This document shows, piece by piece, positions 1 through 11,785 of a DNA stretch of 64,000 bases. The DNA lies in NCBI GenBank assembly GCA_023846275.1, contig CM043870.1:8379527-8443526 (forward strand), in the 5' to 3' direction. A program made the position numbers and the translations under genes. The first letter of the stretch is position 1. Every line of letters begins with the position of its first letter. This stretch comes from Vanilla planifolia. Taxonomy: Eukaryota; Streptophyta; Magnoliopsida; Asparagales; Orchidaceae. A model generated the notes under the pieces. It saw nothing but the letters and a program-made list of their open reading frames with translations, ran no database searches and was not told the DNA's origin.

Positions 1-2348
1 AGGAGCGTCAACAGAGCATCTAAAACCAAGAAGAGCTGTCTCCTCATACTTGCGAGCCATCATGGAGAAAAACTCTGTCACCATAGTAAACAAGTAAGGG
101 GAAAGAGGGCACCCCTGCCGTAAGCCTCTAGTGGCATGGATCCATGGAAGCCGAACCCCATTAAGCAGCACGCCAAAACGGGGGCCTTCAACACAGGCCC
201 GCACCCACTCAATCCAGGCCAGCGGGAACCCCATCAGAATCATCATCTCAACCAAAAATTCCCAACGAACACTGTCATATGCCTGCGCCAGGTCCAATTT
301 GATGGCCATCAAACCAACCCTAGAGGAGGAAGAGTGCATACAGACTGCCATCTCCTGCGCAATAAAGATGTTATCAGAGATAGTCCTCCCCGGTACAAAA
401 GCTCCCTGCTCAGTAGCAATAATATGAGGGAGAATTGGCTTGAGCCTCTCCACAAGAATCCGTGCAACAATCTTATAAATAAGATTGCATAAGCTGATAG
501 GTCTGTAATGATCAGGCTTACATGCCCCCAATCTCTTGGGGATAAGCACAACCAGAGTGTCCTTCCAGGAAATAGGCATGCGTCGCATCTGGAAGAAACA
601 GAAAACCGCCTGGACAATATCCTCTTGCATAATCTCCCAGTAGCCTGTGATGCACTCAGAGGTGATCCCATCAATACCAGGTGCCTTATTTCTCCTGCAA
701 TTCCGAATCGCAGCTAAAATCTCCTCCCTAGTAACATCAGAAGCCAAAGTAGATCGATGCTCCAAATTGATACAGTTGTTGGAGAAGTGGCTTAGAGACG
801 GTAAAGTATCCAAGTCACCACCCCACTTTAGACCGTAAAAGCGCAATAGCGTCTCCCCCATCAATCTCGAGGTGCAGACATCCGTCCCCTCCTCATTTTT
901 CAGCATCACAATCCTGTTGTTGCGCCATCTTGAGATAGCAGCAGCATGAAAGAATCTAGAATTCTTATCACCAAGACTAGCCCAATGTAGTTTAGCATGT
1001 TGCCACCACCACTTCTCTTCTAAACCACAACCTTTGTTAAAATCTGAAATGAGAGTTCCCAAGTAAGAGTGTTCTTCCACCGTAAGTCCTTCGTTAGATT
1101 CCTTTTCTTGTAGACGTGTAATCATGCACTCCCTTTCCTTATTTTTTTCCCATAATATTCCCCATGTCCCTTTTGCTCCAACTATGCAATGCCAGCATAC
1201 ACCTGCGAAATTTGGTAGTTAAAGATGTCATACGGTCCCCATTGACGTTCCTTTGCCAAGCATGCTTCACAATAGTAGCCGAGCATGGATGGTCAAGCCA
1301 AATACTCTCAAATCTATACCTTGGTGTAGGTGGTGAGGCAGTTTTGTCACCAAGGTTAACCATAAGAGGGCAGTGATCCGAACCAATCCTTGCCAAGTGG
1401 GTAACAAGCAAAGATGTGAGAGCACATAAGCCTCTGGAGTTAACAAGAGCACGATCGAGTCTTTCCCATATCCTAGCAGTTCCTTTTTTGCCATTGCACC
1501 AAGTGTATCTATTCCCCACAAACCCAAGATCAGTCAAAGTCAATTCCTGCATAACTTCTGCAAATTCTTGTTGCCCCAAGCCATTACTAAACTGTTTACC
1601 CCCTTTTTTTTCCTCCTGCGACATTACAATATTGAAATCTCCCAAAGCAATCATAGGCCCATCGAAGTCAGACTCCTCCCTAAGGATTTGCCATATTCCT
1701 CTCCGGTTATACGAGTCCTTGGGAGAGTAGACAGCACATACCTTGATACGCAAACCAGGGCCAAGCAAAATCTCCATCACAACGACATGGGAGGAAGACC
1801 TGACGATAATCAGATCAATAGATTGTCTCCATAGGATAACAATGCCACCCGACTTTCCCCTGGAAGGTTGTACCATAAAGTCCCAATCTCTGCCTAACAA
1901 GATATCAGCATCTCTTCTGTCAAAAGTCTCAACCCTTGTCTCCACAAGAGCAACAACACCAATGTTTGATTCCCTAGTAAATCGTTGAAGGTAGCAACGG
2001 GATTTGCGATCCCTTATGCCCCTGACATTCCACACCACCATCTTAGTCATATATGAGTATCAATAGATCGATAGTAGACTCCAGTAGGGGAAAGCCCCGA
2101 TAAACCATCCGCACATTGAAATCTCTGAAAGAACTTCCAACAACAAGTACTGCAATCCACGTATTGCAGCCAGCCAACCTTAACGTCAGACGTGTCCCCC
2201 ATGTAATTCATTTGTTTTTGTTTTTGTTTTTGTTGTTGCATTCCCAACCTCCACCCGAGGGTCATTTAATGCATTCCCATCAAAGTTCCCATGGGCCTTT
2301 GGTGTCCATTTTGTTTTGGCATGCTCTCCACCCCTAGTAGTTGAAGAA
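1..2348 (-). mobile_element. L1-type LINE, ORF2 part, cut by the window edge
   Basis: On the minus strand this reads as a plant L1-type non-LTR retrotransposon. An endonuclease domain lies at 2050-1139. The endonuclease-RT linker and reverse transcriptase follow down to position 1, with RT signatures such as NKAPGIDGI, IPK, HYRPISLCN, QGAFVPGR and QGCPLSPYLFTMVTEFF readable on translation. The catalytic FADD box would lie beyond the left edge. 2051-2348 is the spacer ahead of ORF2 and includes an interrupted TTTTTG run near 2216-2233. No ORF1 is present, so the copy is truncated at its 5' end. Its 5' end abuts an 18S rRNA fragment, suggesting insertion into an rDNA copy; the rest of that 18S would then lie left of the window. 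It is the same family as the two LINEs at 25-37 kb. Confidence 0.9.
1139..2050 (-). CDS. LINE ORF2 N-terminus: apurinic-like endonuclease
   Basis: 303-residue open frame covering the exonuclease-endonuclease-phosphatase fold of a LINE ORF2. It would nick the target DNA to prime reverse transcription. Motifs in order: MVVWNVRG (metal-binding Asn), ALVETR (catalytic Glu), SGGIVILW, VYSPKDS, ALGDFN (Asp/Asn pair), GNRYTWCN, RLDRAL and GSDHCPL (catalytic Asp-His). The frame starts at the usual position just before the WN motif, as in the sister copy at 30762. It stops at an A-rich run, after which the ORF2 reading continues in another frame into the RT domain, so the copy is not intact. Assignment to the L1-like plant LINE endonucleases is secure; activity is unlikely. 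Confidence 0.88.
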   Translation of the reverse strand: MTKMVVWNVRGIRDRKSRCYLQRFTRESNIGVVALVETRVETFDRRDADILLGRDWDFMVQPSRGKSGGIVILWRQSIDLIIVRSSSHVVVMEILLGPGLRIKVCAVYSPKDSYNRRGIWQILREESDFDGPMIALGDFNIVMSQEEKKGGKQFSNGLGQQEFAEVMQELTLTDLGFVGNRYTWCNGKKGTARIWERLDRALVNSRGLCALTSLLVTHLARIGSDHCPLMVNLGDKTASPPTPRYRFESIWLDHPCSATIVKHAWQRNVNGDRMTSLTTKFRRCMLALHSWSKRDMGNIMGKK

Positions 2349-2364
2349 AGTCTTTGGGTTCCGA

Positions 2365-2419
<55 letters not shown>

Positions 2420-2784
2420 AGAGTGGAGCCTGCGGCTTAATTTGACTCAACACGGGAAAGCTTACCAGGTCCAGACATAGCAAGGATTGACAGATTGAGA
2501 GCTCTTTCTTGATTCTATGGGTGGTGGTGCATGGCCGTTCTTAGTTGGTGGAGCAATTTGTCTGGTTAATTCCGTTAACGAACGAGACCTCAGCTTGCTA
2601 ACTTGCTATGCGGGGTGCAAGCCTTGTGGCCAGCTTCTTAGAGGGACTATGGCCGCTTAGGCCATGGAAGTTTGAGGCAATAACAGGTCTGTGATGCCCT
2701 TAGATGTTATGGGCCGCACGCGCGCTACACTGATGTATTCAACGAGTCCATTGCCTTGGTCGAAAGGCCTGGGTAATCTTATGA

Positions 2785-2820
<36 letters not shown>

Positions 2821-2821
2821 T

Positions 2822-2869
<48 letters not shown>

Positions 2870-2870
2870 C

Positions 2871-2927
<57 letters not shown>

Positions 2928-2978
2928 AGTGAAGTGTTCGGATCGCTGCGATGCGGGGGGTTTGCCGCGTGCGACTCG

Positions 2979-3034
<56 letters not shown>

Positions 3035-3062
3035 TCGTAGGTGAACCTGCGAAATGATCATT
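2349..3062 (+). rRNA. 18S rRNA 3' fragment (pseudogene)
   Basis: Matches the last ~715 bases of plant 18S rRNA: the AAACTTAAAGGAATTGACGG block, the ACACACCGCCCGTCGC block and the 3' terminal region GTCGTAACAAGG...GATCATT. It starts abruptly at AAAGTCTTTGGG, next to the LINE. Normally invariant positions are changed, for example the 3' end reads GTTTTCGTAGGTGAACCTGCGAAATGATC instead of the usual GTTTCCG...GCGGAAGGATC. Many changes are C to T or G to A. A truncated, decayed copy rather than a working gene. Confidence 0.93.
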
Positions 3063-3287
3063 GACGAGAGGTTCGAACGATGGAACGATCTGTCCAACAC
3101 GTGGGAGTGCGACGGTTGTTCGATGTCGCGTTCTTTCGTACCGCGTGCTCTTGCGATCACGCGGAGCTCGACGTTATGGGGGATAAACAAAAGCTTATGG
3201 GCGTGGTCAGGCGCCAAGGGAGAGCAAATGTTAAGCTGGCAAACGAGTATGTCGTGTGTCGTCAGGTCCTTGAGTCCTGGCAATCGA
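3063..3287 (+). other. ITS1 of the rDNA fragment
   Basis: Internal transcribed spacer between the 18S end and the 5.8S start, ~225 bp, within the usual angiosperm range. Boundaries are set only by the flanking rRNA ends. Being spacer, it gives no function, but it could identify the lineage by database search. Confidence 0.8.
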
Positions 3288-3448
3288 ACAACTCTCGACA
3301 ACGGATATCTTGGCTCTCGCAACGATGAAGAACGCAACGAAATGTGATACGTGTTGTGAATTGTAGAATCCCGTGAACCATCCATTTTTGGAACGCAAGT
3401 TGCGCCCGAGGATGCAAGCTGAGGGCACGCCTGCATGGGCGTAATGCG
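3288..3448 (+). rRNA. 5.8S rRNA (pseudogene)
   Basis: Full-length 5.8S of about 160 bases. All three motifs used to diagnose plant 5.8S integrity are altered. CGATGAAGAACGYAGC reads CGATGAAGAACGCAAC, GAATTGCAGAA reads GAATTGTAGAA, and TTTGAACGCA carries an extra G (TTTGGAACGCA). Two of the three are transitions of the deamination type. This marks the unit as a pseudogene copy. Confidence 0.9.
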
Positions 3449-3691
3449 ACCCGTCGCTCCCTGCGGAAGCCTGGAATCTTTCGGTTTGGTTCCTCAGCCC
3501 CGTCGCGGAGGCGATTGATGGCACCCCGTGCAATGGCATGGCATGTTGAAGCGTGGGGCGACGGTCGACTGTCAACACGATATGAGGTGGACGCCACTGG
3601 CTGTTGTGGTGTTGGCCAGCAAGAATCGATGTTGTTGTGCGACAAGTAGATGCCCCGCATAGATCCAGCTCCGTCCTCCACGGTGTGGAAT
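3449..3691 (+). other. ITS2 of the rDNA fragment
   Basis: Spacer of ~240 bp between 5.8S and 26S. It should be used with caution for phylogeny because the flanking 5.8S is mutated. Confidence 0.8.
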
Positions 3692-4064
3692 CGTGACCCC
3701 ATGTTAGGTGAGGCTACCCGCTGAGTTTAAGCATATAAATAAGCGGAGGAGAAGGAACTTACAAGGATTCCCTTAGTAACAGCGAGCGAAACGGGACCAA
3801 CCCAGTTTGGAAATCGGGCAGCCTGAAGCCTGAATTGTAGTCTGGAGAGGCGTCCTCAGCGACAGATCGGGATCAAGTCCCCTGAAAAGTGGCGCCGGGG
3901 AGGGTGAGAGCCCCGTTCGGCCCGTACCCTGCTGCTACACGAGGCGCTGTCAACGAGTCGGGTTGTTTGGGAATGCAGCCCAAATTGGGTGGTAAATTCC
4001 GTCCAAGGCTAAATAATTGCGAGAGACCGATAGCGAACAAGTACCGCGAGGGAAAGATGAAAAA

Positions 4065-4113
<49 letters not shown>

Positions 4114-4334
4114 AGATGGGGGCTGGCGGTGCGCCTCGGCTGGATGCAGAACGTCGAATGACGGTTTGCTACACGGCTCGAGGAGCGGACCATCTCGGGC
4201 CATCGCGGCAACCGGAGCCCGGGCACACGTCGCTCGTGGAGAAATCGTTGGTGTGGCCGATCGCAAGGCTCGCACCATCAAGGCGTGCCATGCGGCACCG
4301 CGTGCATTGGTGATGGCCAGTGGGCTCCCCATCT

Positions 4335-4365
<31 letters not shown>

Positions 4366-4495
4366 GACATGCTTGCGAGTCGACGGGTGAGCAAGCCCGG
4401 AAGGCGCAAGGAAGCTGATTGGTGGGATCCCCGTTTGAGGGGTGAGTCATCGACCGACCCAGATCTTTTGTGAAGGGTTCGAGTGAGAGCATGCT

Positions 4496-4528
<33 letters not shown>

Positions 4529-4954
4529 AGCGAGGCGAAGCCAGAGGAAACTCTGGTGGAGGCCCGCAGCGATACTAACGTGCAAATCATTCGTCTGACT
4601 TGGGTATAGGGGCGAAAGACTAATCGAACCATTTAGTAGCTGGTTCCCTTCGAAGTTTCCCTCAGGATAGCTGGAGCCATAGTCGGAGTTCTATCGGGTA
4701 AAGCCAATGATTAGAGGCATCGGGGGCACAATGCCCTCGACCTATTCTCAAACTTTAAATAGGTAGGAGGGCTTGACTGCTTTGATGAGTTGAGCCAAGG
4801 AATCCAGGCTCCAAGTGGGCCATTTTTGGTAAGCAGAACTGGCGACGGGATGAACCGAAAGCCGGGTTACGGTGTCCAACTGTGCGCTAACCTAGAGCCC
4901 ACAAAGGGTGTTGGTCGATTAAGATAGCAGGACGGTGGTCATGGAAGTTGAAAT

Positions 4955-4988
<34 letters not shown>

Positions 4989-5782
4989 TCAACTAGCCCC
5001 AAAAATGGATGGCGCTTAAGCGTGCGACCCACACCTGGCCGTCGGTGCAATGCAAGGCCCCGACGAGTAGGAGGGTGCAACGGTCGCTACAAAACGTGGG
5101 GCGTGAGCCCGCATGGAGCGTCTGTTGGTGCAGATCTTGGTGGTAGTAGCAAATATTCAAATGAGAACTTTGAAGGCCGAAGGGGGGAAAGGTTCCATGT
5201 GAACGACACTTGTACATGGGTTAGCCGATCCTAAGAGAAGGGGGAAACCCGTCGGATAATGCCATTTGGCACGAACTTCGAAAGGGAGTCGAGTTAAAAT
5301 TCTCGAGCCGGGATGTGGCGGTCGATGGCAACGTCAAGTGGTCCGGAGACGTCGGTGGGGGCCTCGGGAAGAGTTATCTTTTCTACTTAACAGCCTATCG
5401 GCCCTGGAAACGGCTCAGCCGGAGGTAGGGCCAAGCGGTTGGAAGAGCACCGCATGTTGAGCGGTGTCCGATGCGCCCCTGGCGACCCTTGAAAATCCGG
5501 ATGGCCGAGTGCCTTCCACGCCTGGTCGTACTCATAACCGCATCAGGTCTCCAAGGTGAACAACCTCTGGTCGATGAAGCAATGTAGGCAAGGGAAGTCG
5601 GCAAATTGGATCCGTAACTTTGGGAAAAGGATTGGCTCTGAGGGTTGGGCACGGGGGTCCCAATCTCGAACCCATCGGCTGTCGGCGGACTGCTCGAGCT
5701 GCTTGCGCGGCGAGAGTAGGTCGACGCATTCCGGCTGGGGGACGAATTGGGAGCGGCCCCTTCGGGGGCCTTACGCCCGGGG
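3692..5782 (+). rRNA. 26S rRNA 5' fragment (pseudogene)
   Basis: Begins at the GTGACCCC...CCCGCTGAGTTTAAGCATAT start of plant 26S and runs ~2.1 kb, through AGTAGCTGGTTCCC..., to GGCCCCTTCGGGGGCCTT, where similarity stops. A working 26S is about 3.4 kb, so the 3' third is absent. Substitutions occur at conserved sites, e.g. AAATAAGCGG for AATAAGCGG with loss of the TATCA context. The GC-rich segment also yields many open frames on both strands, which are not genes. Confidence 0.92.
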
Positions 5783-5798
5783 AAATTCTTGGATTTAA
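5783..5798 (+). rRNA. Short 18S-like scrap fused to truncated 26S
   Basis: The 16 bases GAAATTCTTGGATTTA match the highly conserved internal 18S block that normally continues TGAAAGACGAAC. They sit directly after the point where 26S similarity ends, and the sequence then becomes AT-rich. In a normal 18S this block lies roughly 150-200 bases upstream of the point where the 18S fragment at 2349 begins. Identification is from memory of the conserved block and the match is short. Confidence 0.45.
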
Positions 5799-8700
5799 AA
5801 AATAATAGGAATTCAATGGCATGCTTTGCATTCTCCTTAAGTGACTAGCCTACTTGCAAACCTTCAAAAAAAAAAATAGCTCCCAACTAATTCTTAGAGA
5901 AAGGCAAATGCATTGATGCTAATTAATATATGAACAGCTCTAAAATGAACAAAGTAACAAATCAAATTCAAATATATATAAATATACACATTATAAAAAA
6001 CTTATGTACAAAAAATCTTGTAGAGAATTAAATATCATAATAGTTTGGGCATTTGCAAGATAAAAGAACCTGTCATAGCATATGACTGCTCATGATAAAT
6101 TACAAAAAATACTTGTTGGTGAGCAATGCTCGGTTGCTAGAATTGTAAAAATGATGTGCTAGGGGAGAGGAAGTTCGAAACTAGGTAGGCCTTTCTACAA
6201 CAGGTTTCAACAATTACAAAAGTTTCTTAGTAGGAAAAATGTCCTTGCGACAATTCAAAAACCATTACCCTACAAAAATTCATATCAACTTTAATTCATA
6301 TTCACATATTTATTTATTTTTAATCTAAATTATCTTATCAATCACTCATTCTCATCTTCTATATTTTCCCCTTTTCTTAATAAATTATCTTTGAAATTTA
6401 GAAAAATTTTGTATTCTATTTTATCATCCATTCTTAAAGTTTTCAAGTAACTTTTTTTTAATTTGAATCAACCAACCATAAGTATAATTTTGAAGAATTA
6501 TTAAAATTATTTGAAAAAATAAGAGAAATATGAAATAATATATTATTTTAATAACCTTATATATTTGGGTGCTAAGTTAGAGTAAGTGAAAAGAGAAATT
6601 TAAAACATGAGTTATAGGTGCCACTAAGAGAAGGTTCAAGTGAAGGAAAATGAAAACGGTTTTACAACGAAAAAAGATACGAGAAAAGATTTGCTTAGAG
6701 AGGTCTATTGTTAGTGTTAAGCTAGGTGGAAAGGAAAGTGGTAAACCTTGTAAGCTTTTTTTCAGTTGGTGCCATAAGGATCTAGTAAAGTTTAAGTTGA
6801 AAGCATATGTAAAGTGTTAGAGCAAACCTTATAAGCTGTTTTATGCAAAAGTTGTGATGGTTAGAGGCTACATGCAAGTCGTTTTGAAGTTCCTAGAAGA
6901 ACAATCAGACAATCCAACCGTAGAATGTAGAATTAAACGGTTCAATCATTTTATGTAATTTGAGCTAGAGTTTATTAAACATCTAATGAACAATCCGACC
7001 CTATGTCAAACGCCCATCAAATAGTTCAATAGAATAATTGGATGGTTTGATGAAATTCTGCAATTTGGAAATAAGTCTTTGTCAAAAGCCAATCGAACAG
7101 ATTGGCCTTCATTGGAAGCACATTAGATGGCCCGATCAATACCTAAAAGATTGACAAAATTTCTGTCAGACAATTGTCGGACAATCCAACCTTTTGTTAG
7201 ACACACATCAAATGCTCCACTAAAAAGTATTTTACAATCCAATTGTTAATGAATGAGTAAAGGGCATTGATCCAATAAGGCAAATATGACTCTATAAGAT
7301 GTATAAAGATAGTAAACAACAATAAATGTTATGGAAACACAGAGAATATTAAAATATGGATTATGTTAACCTAAGTGGAGAATTATAATGCATATATATA
7401 TATATATATATAGCTTAATTTTAGGGAACTTGAAAGAGAGAGAGAAGAACCAAACTATAAAAAATCAAGTGGATAGATTGCATGATTAATCTACAATTAT
7501 GATATGCTGCAATGTTGAATTTACATATTTGGTATACTTTAATACATTTAATGTGTTGAATTGACTGATGATTAATGTATTGAGTTGCAAGGGTACATGA
7601 AATGCTAATAATAACTCTTGTTACTTGCACGATGCAATGTTGATTGTTACTTATTGAGTATATGAAAAAATGTGTTACATGTTACATGCAAGTAAAATGT
7701 TATCACCAAGTAAAAAATGTAGAGATAAAACACTTGTTTATGAATATAAAAAATGGTTAATGAGTGAAGTGAAATTAAATAGTAAAAAATGTTATCGAAA
7801 ATGACAAAATGGCTAATGAGCCACGTGAAATAAAAAACTAAAATATGTTATTAACAATGAAGAAATTGCTAAAGATAGCAAGCATGATTGCACTACAATA
7901 TTTGGTTATGTTTGTACATTAAAAATTTGAAAAATAAGAATAAGAACATTTCATTCTAGCCAAGTATTACAAAATATGACACTTGGTTGGTAGTCATATG
8001 AAATAAGGCAGGTGGGTTGGCCATCATAAAAGCATTAATTAGGTCAAGAGAAATTTAAGCTCAATAAGAAAAGATCACAAAAAACGTTGTTAAAAATTGT
8101 CATTCCAAGAACCAGGTACTACAAAATGGGGCACCAGATTGGCTATCATACAAAATGCAGTAGCAGGACTAGTCACTATAAAAGTATTAACTTGATTAAA
8201 AGAAAACAGGTTTAGTAAAAAAGTCACATTAAAAAAGAAAGTATTTAATAACCTTGCATGCGTGCATGTAAAATATGTAAAATTCATATTTAATACTGCA
8301 AACGATAGTATACAAAATGTTATAGTTGTTATGAAATATAAATTCTTTCTTAAATGGTGATGATTTTGCTAGTATTTACCTACTGAATGTGTAAGGTTCA
8401 ATTAATCTATGTTGGTTAATACGTTTTTGGTAAAATGAATCTATCATAGAGGAAAAAATGAGGTAAATAGTTGACATAATAGCATTGAGAATAATATTGC
8501 AACTTCCACATATAATAGTTTTAAATACTTTTGTCTACCACGAATATTTAGAAGTGATAATTGTATTGAGTTTGATGTCGCAAACATGAAATATTATTCT
8601 GCTACTATGATTTACTATTCTAAGTAGAGAGATCATTTGTATCGATAAAAAAATGATAATTGTAAAGTGTTCTTATTTTGATAAAAATGTATGCAAATAA

Positions 8701-9625
8701 ATATTACTGTGTTGTGACTCCTGTCTCTAATACCACCTGTGTGGTGTCCCAATGGCTCTAACCAACCACCTAAGGCTTAAAGAAAAATTATTTGACATTG
8801 GTTATAATTATATAATAGTACAAAATTCTATTATCACAAAGACTCCTACATTAGTATAAAGATATTTTTGATGTTGTCGTTGCAAAAACACCCTCTATAA
8901 CGAAAATCAATTGTCATAGAAAACTTGTTTTTGGCATTGTATCTTTTGCAATAATTGAAACCCATTACAAAACCTTCCATCCTCTCAAGAAATTTGCGAT
9001 ACCGAACATCAATCCTTGATATCTAATATCTATGACATCTTATCGTAAACAATCACAAATTCTTGCCAATTCTCACCAACCTTATCTACAATTTAGATCA
9101 TTTTTATCTCAAATGGTTCCTTTTTACCATGAATAGCATATTCTGCGACAAATAACGTAATGGATTTCTTAAAATCACAAGTTATTATCGCTATGATCAT
9201 ATATCTTGTAGTGAATTTTATTAGTAATGCATATCTCAACAACTTAAGTTGAATTAATCAAGTGTTGATAGAATCAAGAAAAAATTAGAATATTAATCTC
9301 TTGATCCATGTGACATGCTCAATTTGTGTCAACTTATTTTAGTACACACTTGCTCTTCCATTTCCAAAGTTCTTTCTGTCATAATTTAGGGCATCCCTTA
9401 CAATTTTTGGCCTTGATAGTCACTACATTGCTTGATCAAGTCAAAGTTGTTGGTTCATGTCAAGCCAAAGCCACAAATTGTAGGAATCATATGTTTGCAC
9501 AACCATGTCTTCATCATAGAAAATTATTTTCAATTAGATAAAACGAAGTAGCACTAACAACATTACCTTCATAAAGTACTTGGATATTCCCAAGCAAATT
9601 AATGCTGCTTGTCTTGCACAAGACA
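5799..9625. other. AT-rich intergenic DNA, no gene seen
   Basis: Low-complexity AT-rich sequence with only short chance frames. An (AT)n microsatellite of about 21 bases lies at 7392-7412. 6880-7230 has a loosely repeated motif around AATCCAACC / TCAAACGCCCATCAAAT, possibly an old element, unassigned. No exon, RNA gene or transposase similarity was recognised. Confidence 0.6.
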
Positions 9626-11506
9626 TCAAACAGGCTGCTCCAAATCCAACTCAGGAACCCACTTTATCTGTAAGCTCAGTCCATTAGCAACCTCATATAT
9701 CTCACTAGACCTGAGATGTGACTTGTCCCCAACCAAAAACTTGTGTAATGTATTATCCAACTCTATCCAACTATATGCAGCCAGTTTCCGTACATTTTTG
9801 CTTCTCATAAGATTTCTAATCCTTCTTGCTTCTTCCCACTGACCAGCATCAGCACACATATTTGAAAACAGAATATAATTGGATGAGTTATCAGGCTCCA
9901 GCTCCAACAGCTTCTCCACTGAGATTTTAGCAAGCTCAAAATTCGAGTAGATTCTACAGGCACTAAGCAGAGTTCCCCAAATAACAACATTGGGTTCTAT
10001 CTCCAACCCACGAATGAAATGATATGCATCTTCCAGCCTTCCAGACCGACAGAAAAGATCAACAATACAAGCACAGTGTTCAACTTTTGGCATGAGACTG
10101 TACTCTGATTTCATACTATGAAAGAATTGCAGTCCTAAGTCAACCAAACCAGCATGCGTACATGCAGTTAGTATGCCAACAAAAGTTACATCATTTGGCT
10201 TCTGGTTCTCTTCAATCATCTTGTAAAAAAGAGCTATTGCATCCTCCCCAAACCCATTGTAAGCCAGACCACCAATCATTGAGTTCCAAGAAATCAAATC
10301 CTTCTTCTGCATCTTGTTGAAAATTCTGCAAGCTTTTTGGACATTGCCGCACTTTGAATACATGTCAAGAAGAGCAGAATCGACATAAACACTGGGCCCG
10401 AGTTTCTGACCCTCGACATAGTTACCTATATGCTCTCCAACTTCCACGGAGCCCAGTTGAGCACAGGCAGACAGAACACTCACAAGAGTAACCTCATTAG
10501 GCTCACTACAAACGGACCGCATCTCCTCAAAGACCTCAAGAGCCTCCCTTGATCTCCCATTTTGAGCATAGCCTGCAATCATGGCACTCCATGCAACAAC
10601 ATCTTTACAATTCATTTGATTAAACTCCATACGTGCCTCATCTACAGCTCCACACTTCACATACATTTCCAGAATCGCAGTTTGAACAATCAGGTCAGCC
10701 CGTGAATGGTGATTGTCGATCAGTTTCTTAACCTTCAATCCTTTCTCCAAGTCAGCTACTTTTGCACATATTGACAGAACAGTCACGATGGTGATCTCAT
10801 TAGGCTGAAATCCTTGCACACGCATTAGTTCAAACAAGCGCAGGGCTTCATTGAACTCCCCATGATGCGCGTAGCAGGTGATAATAGTATTCCACGACGA
10901 AGCTGTCCTCTGGGTCATTGTATCAAACAGATGCCGGGCATCCACAACATTGCCAGACTTGGAATACCCAGACATCAAGCAGTTGTACGGCACTGGATCC
11001 TTATCACTGATTTCACTAAAAACCATCTCGGCCGAATCAATATCACTGATTTTTACGTAGAAATCTATCAAAGAAGTCTGGATAAATATATTGGAGAAAA
11101 ACCCAAGCTTAGGAACCAACGCATGAATCTGATTTCCCTCTATCGACACAGGCAAAGAAGCGCATGCCTTAAGCACGGATGGGATGGAAAAAATGTTAAC
11201 TTGAGCGTTCCTCCGATGCAAAAGAAAGAAAATTTCTAGTGCTTCTCTGTGCAACGATAGCTTGGAATGCGCGGACAAGATGGAATTAGAAAGAAACGAA
11301 TCTGGTTGGGGAATAGCCTCGAACACTCTGCGGGCATATCGAATGGTCGGCTGTTTCAGGAGAGCTCTAAGGAAATCCGGGACCAGGTTAGGGAACTCCC
11401 TGACAACGAGGGCATGGATTTGCTTGAGGTGGTCGAGACGAATTGATATCTGGAGAAAATAGATAAGGCGTTGCTCCATCTTAAAGAAGCAACGACAAGG
11501 CTGCAC
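9626..11506 (-). CDS. PLS-class PPR protein, E/E+ type
   Basis: Intronless 626-residue frame, the usual structure for plant PPR genes. PPR proteins bind organellar RNA base by base; E-type PLS members usually specify C-to-U editing sites in mitochondria or chloroplasts. Repeats run from about residue 60 to 510. They include signatures such as YNCLMSGYSKSGNVVDARHLF, SWNTIITCYAHHGEFNEALRLF, AWSAMIAGYAQNGRSREALEVF and SWNSMIGGLAYNGFGEDAIALF, separated by L and S type repeats (SALLDMYSKCGNVQKA). An E domain begins near VIWGTLLSACRIYSNFELA, and E+ features (YSWIELDNTLHKFLVGD) follow. No DYW deaminase tail is present, so editing would need a partner DYW protein in trans. The N-terminus starts with a short basic, hydrophobic stretch compatible with organelle import. 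The alternative Met at residue 10 is equally possible as start. The target RNA cannot be read from here. Confidence 0.93.
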   Translation of the reverse strand: MQPCRCFFKMEQRLIYFLQISIRLDHLKQIHALVVREFPNLVPDFLRALLKQPTIRYARRVFEAIPQPDSFLSNSILSAHSKLSLHREALEIFFLLHRRNAQVNIFSIPSVLKACASLPVSIEGNQIHALVPKLGFFSNIFIQTSLIDFYVKISDIDSAEMVFSEISDKDPVPYNCLMSGYSKSGNVVDARHLFDTMTQRTASSWNTIITCYAHHGEFNEALRLFELMRVQGFQPNEITIVTVLSICAKVADLEKGLKVKKLIDNHHSRADLIVQTAILEMYVKCGAVDEARMEFNQMNCKDVVAWSAMIAGYAQNGRSREALEVFEEMRSVCSEPNEVTLVSVLSACAQLGSVEVGEHIGNYVEGQKLGPSVYVDSALLDMYSKCGNVQKACRIFNKMQKKDLISWNSMIGGLAYNGFGEDAIALFYKMIEENQKPNDVTFVGILTACTHAGLVDLGLQFFHSMKSEYSLMPKVEHCACIVDLFCRSGRLEDAYHFIRGLEIEPNVVIWGTLLSACRIYSNFELAKISVEKLLELEPDNSSNYILFSNMCADAGQWEEARRIRNLMRSKNVRKLAAYSWIELDNTLHKFLVGDKSHLRSSEIYEVANGLSLQIKWVPELDLEQPV

Positions 11507-11785
11507 AAAGCGGGATTCTTCGGCATTTCCTTCGCCTCGCTTATAGCGAGAGAATCAGAATGGATAGTAATCGTTATAATATAAGAAGCAGAGAAGCTCC
11601 GCCGACGCCTTCATGGGAGGAGAGAAGGCGGGAAAAGGTAGAAAAGCAACTTAGATTCGCCGTGCAGAAGACACAACAGTAACAGTGGCTTTTCATAACC
11701 AAACGAAGAGCTCACCTCCCAAACGTTTTGTTCACTTGACGCCCATTACAAGCTCCCTGACCTAACTATCGATTTACCTATCTCT

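Noticed and set aside
3005-5831. Many open frames of 60-146 residues on both strands
   Set aside because: They lie within 18S/ITS/5.8S/26S-derived sequence, whose GC content leaves frames open by chance.
10862-11239. 125-residue plus-strand frame opposite the PPR gene
   Set aside because: Antisense shadow of the PPR coding sequence.
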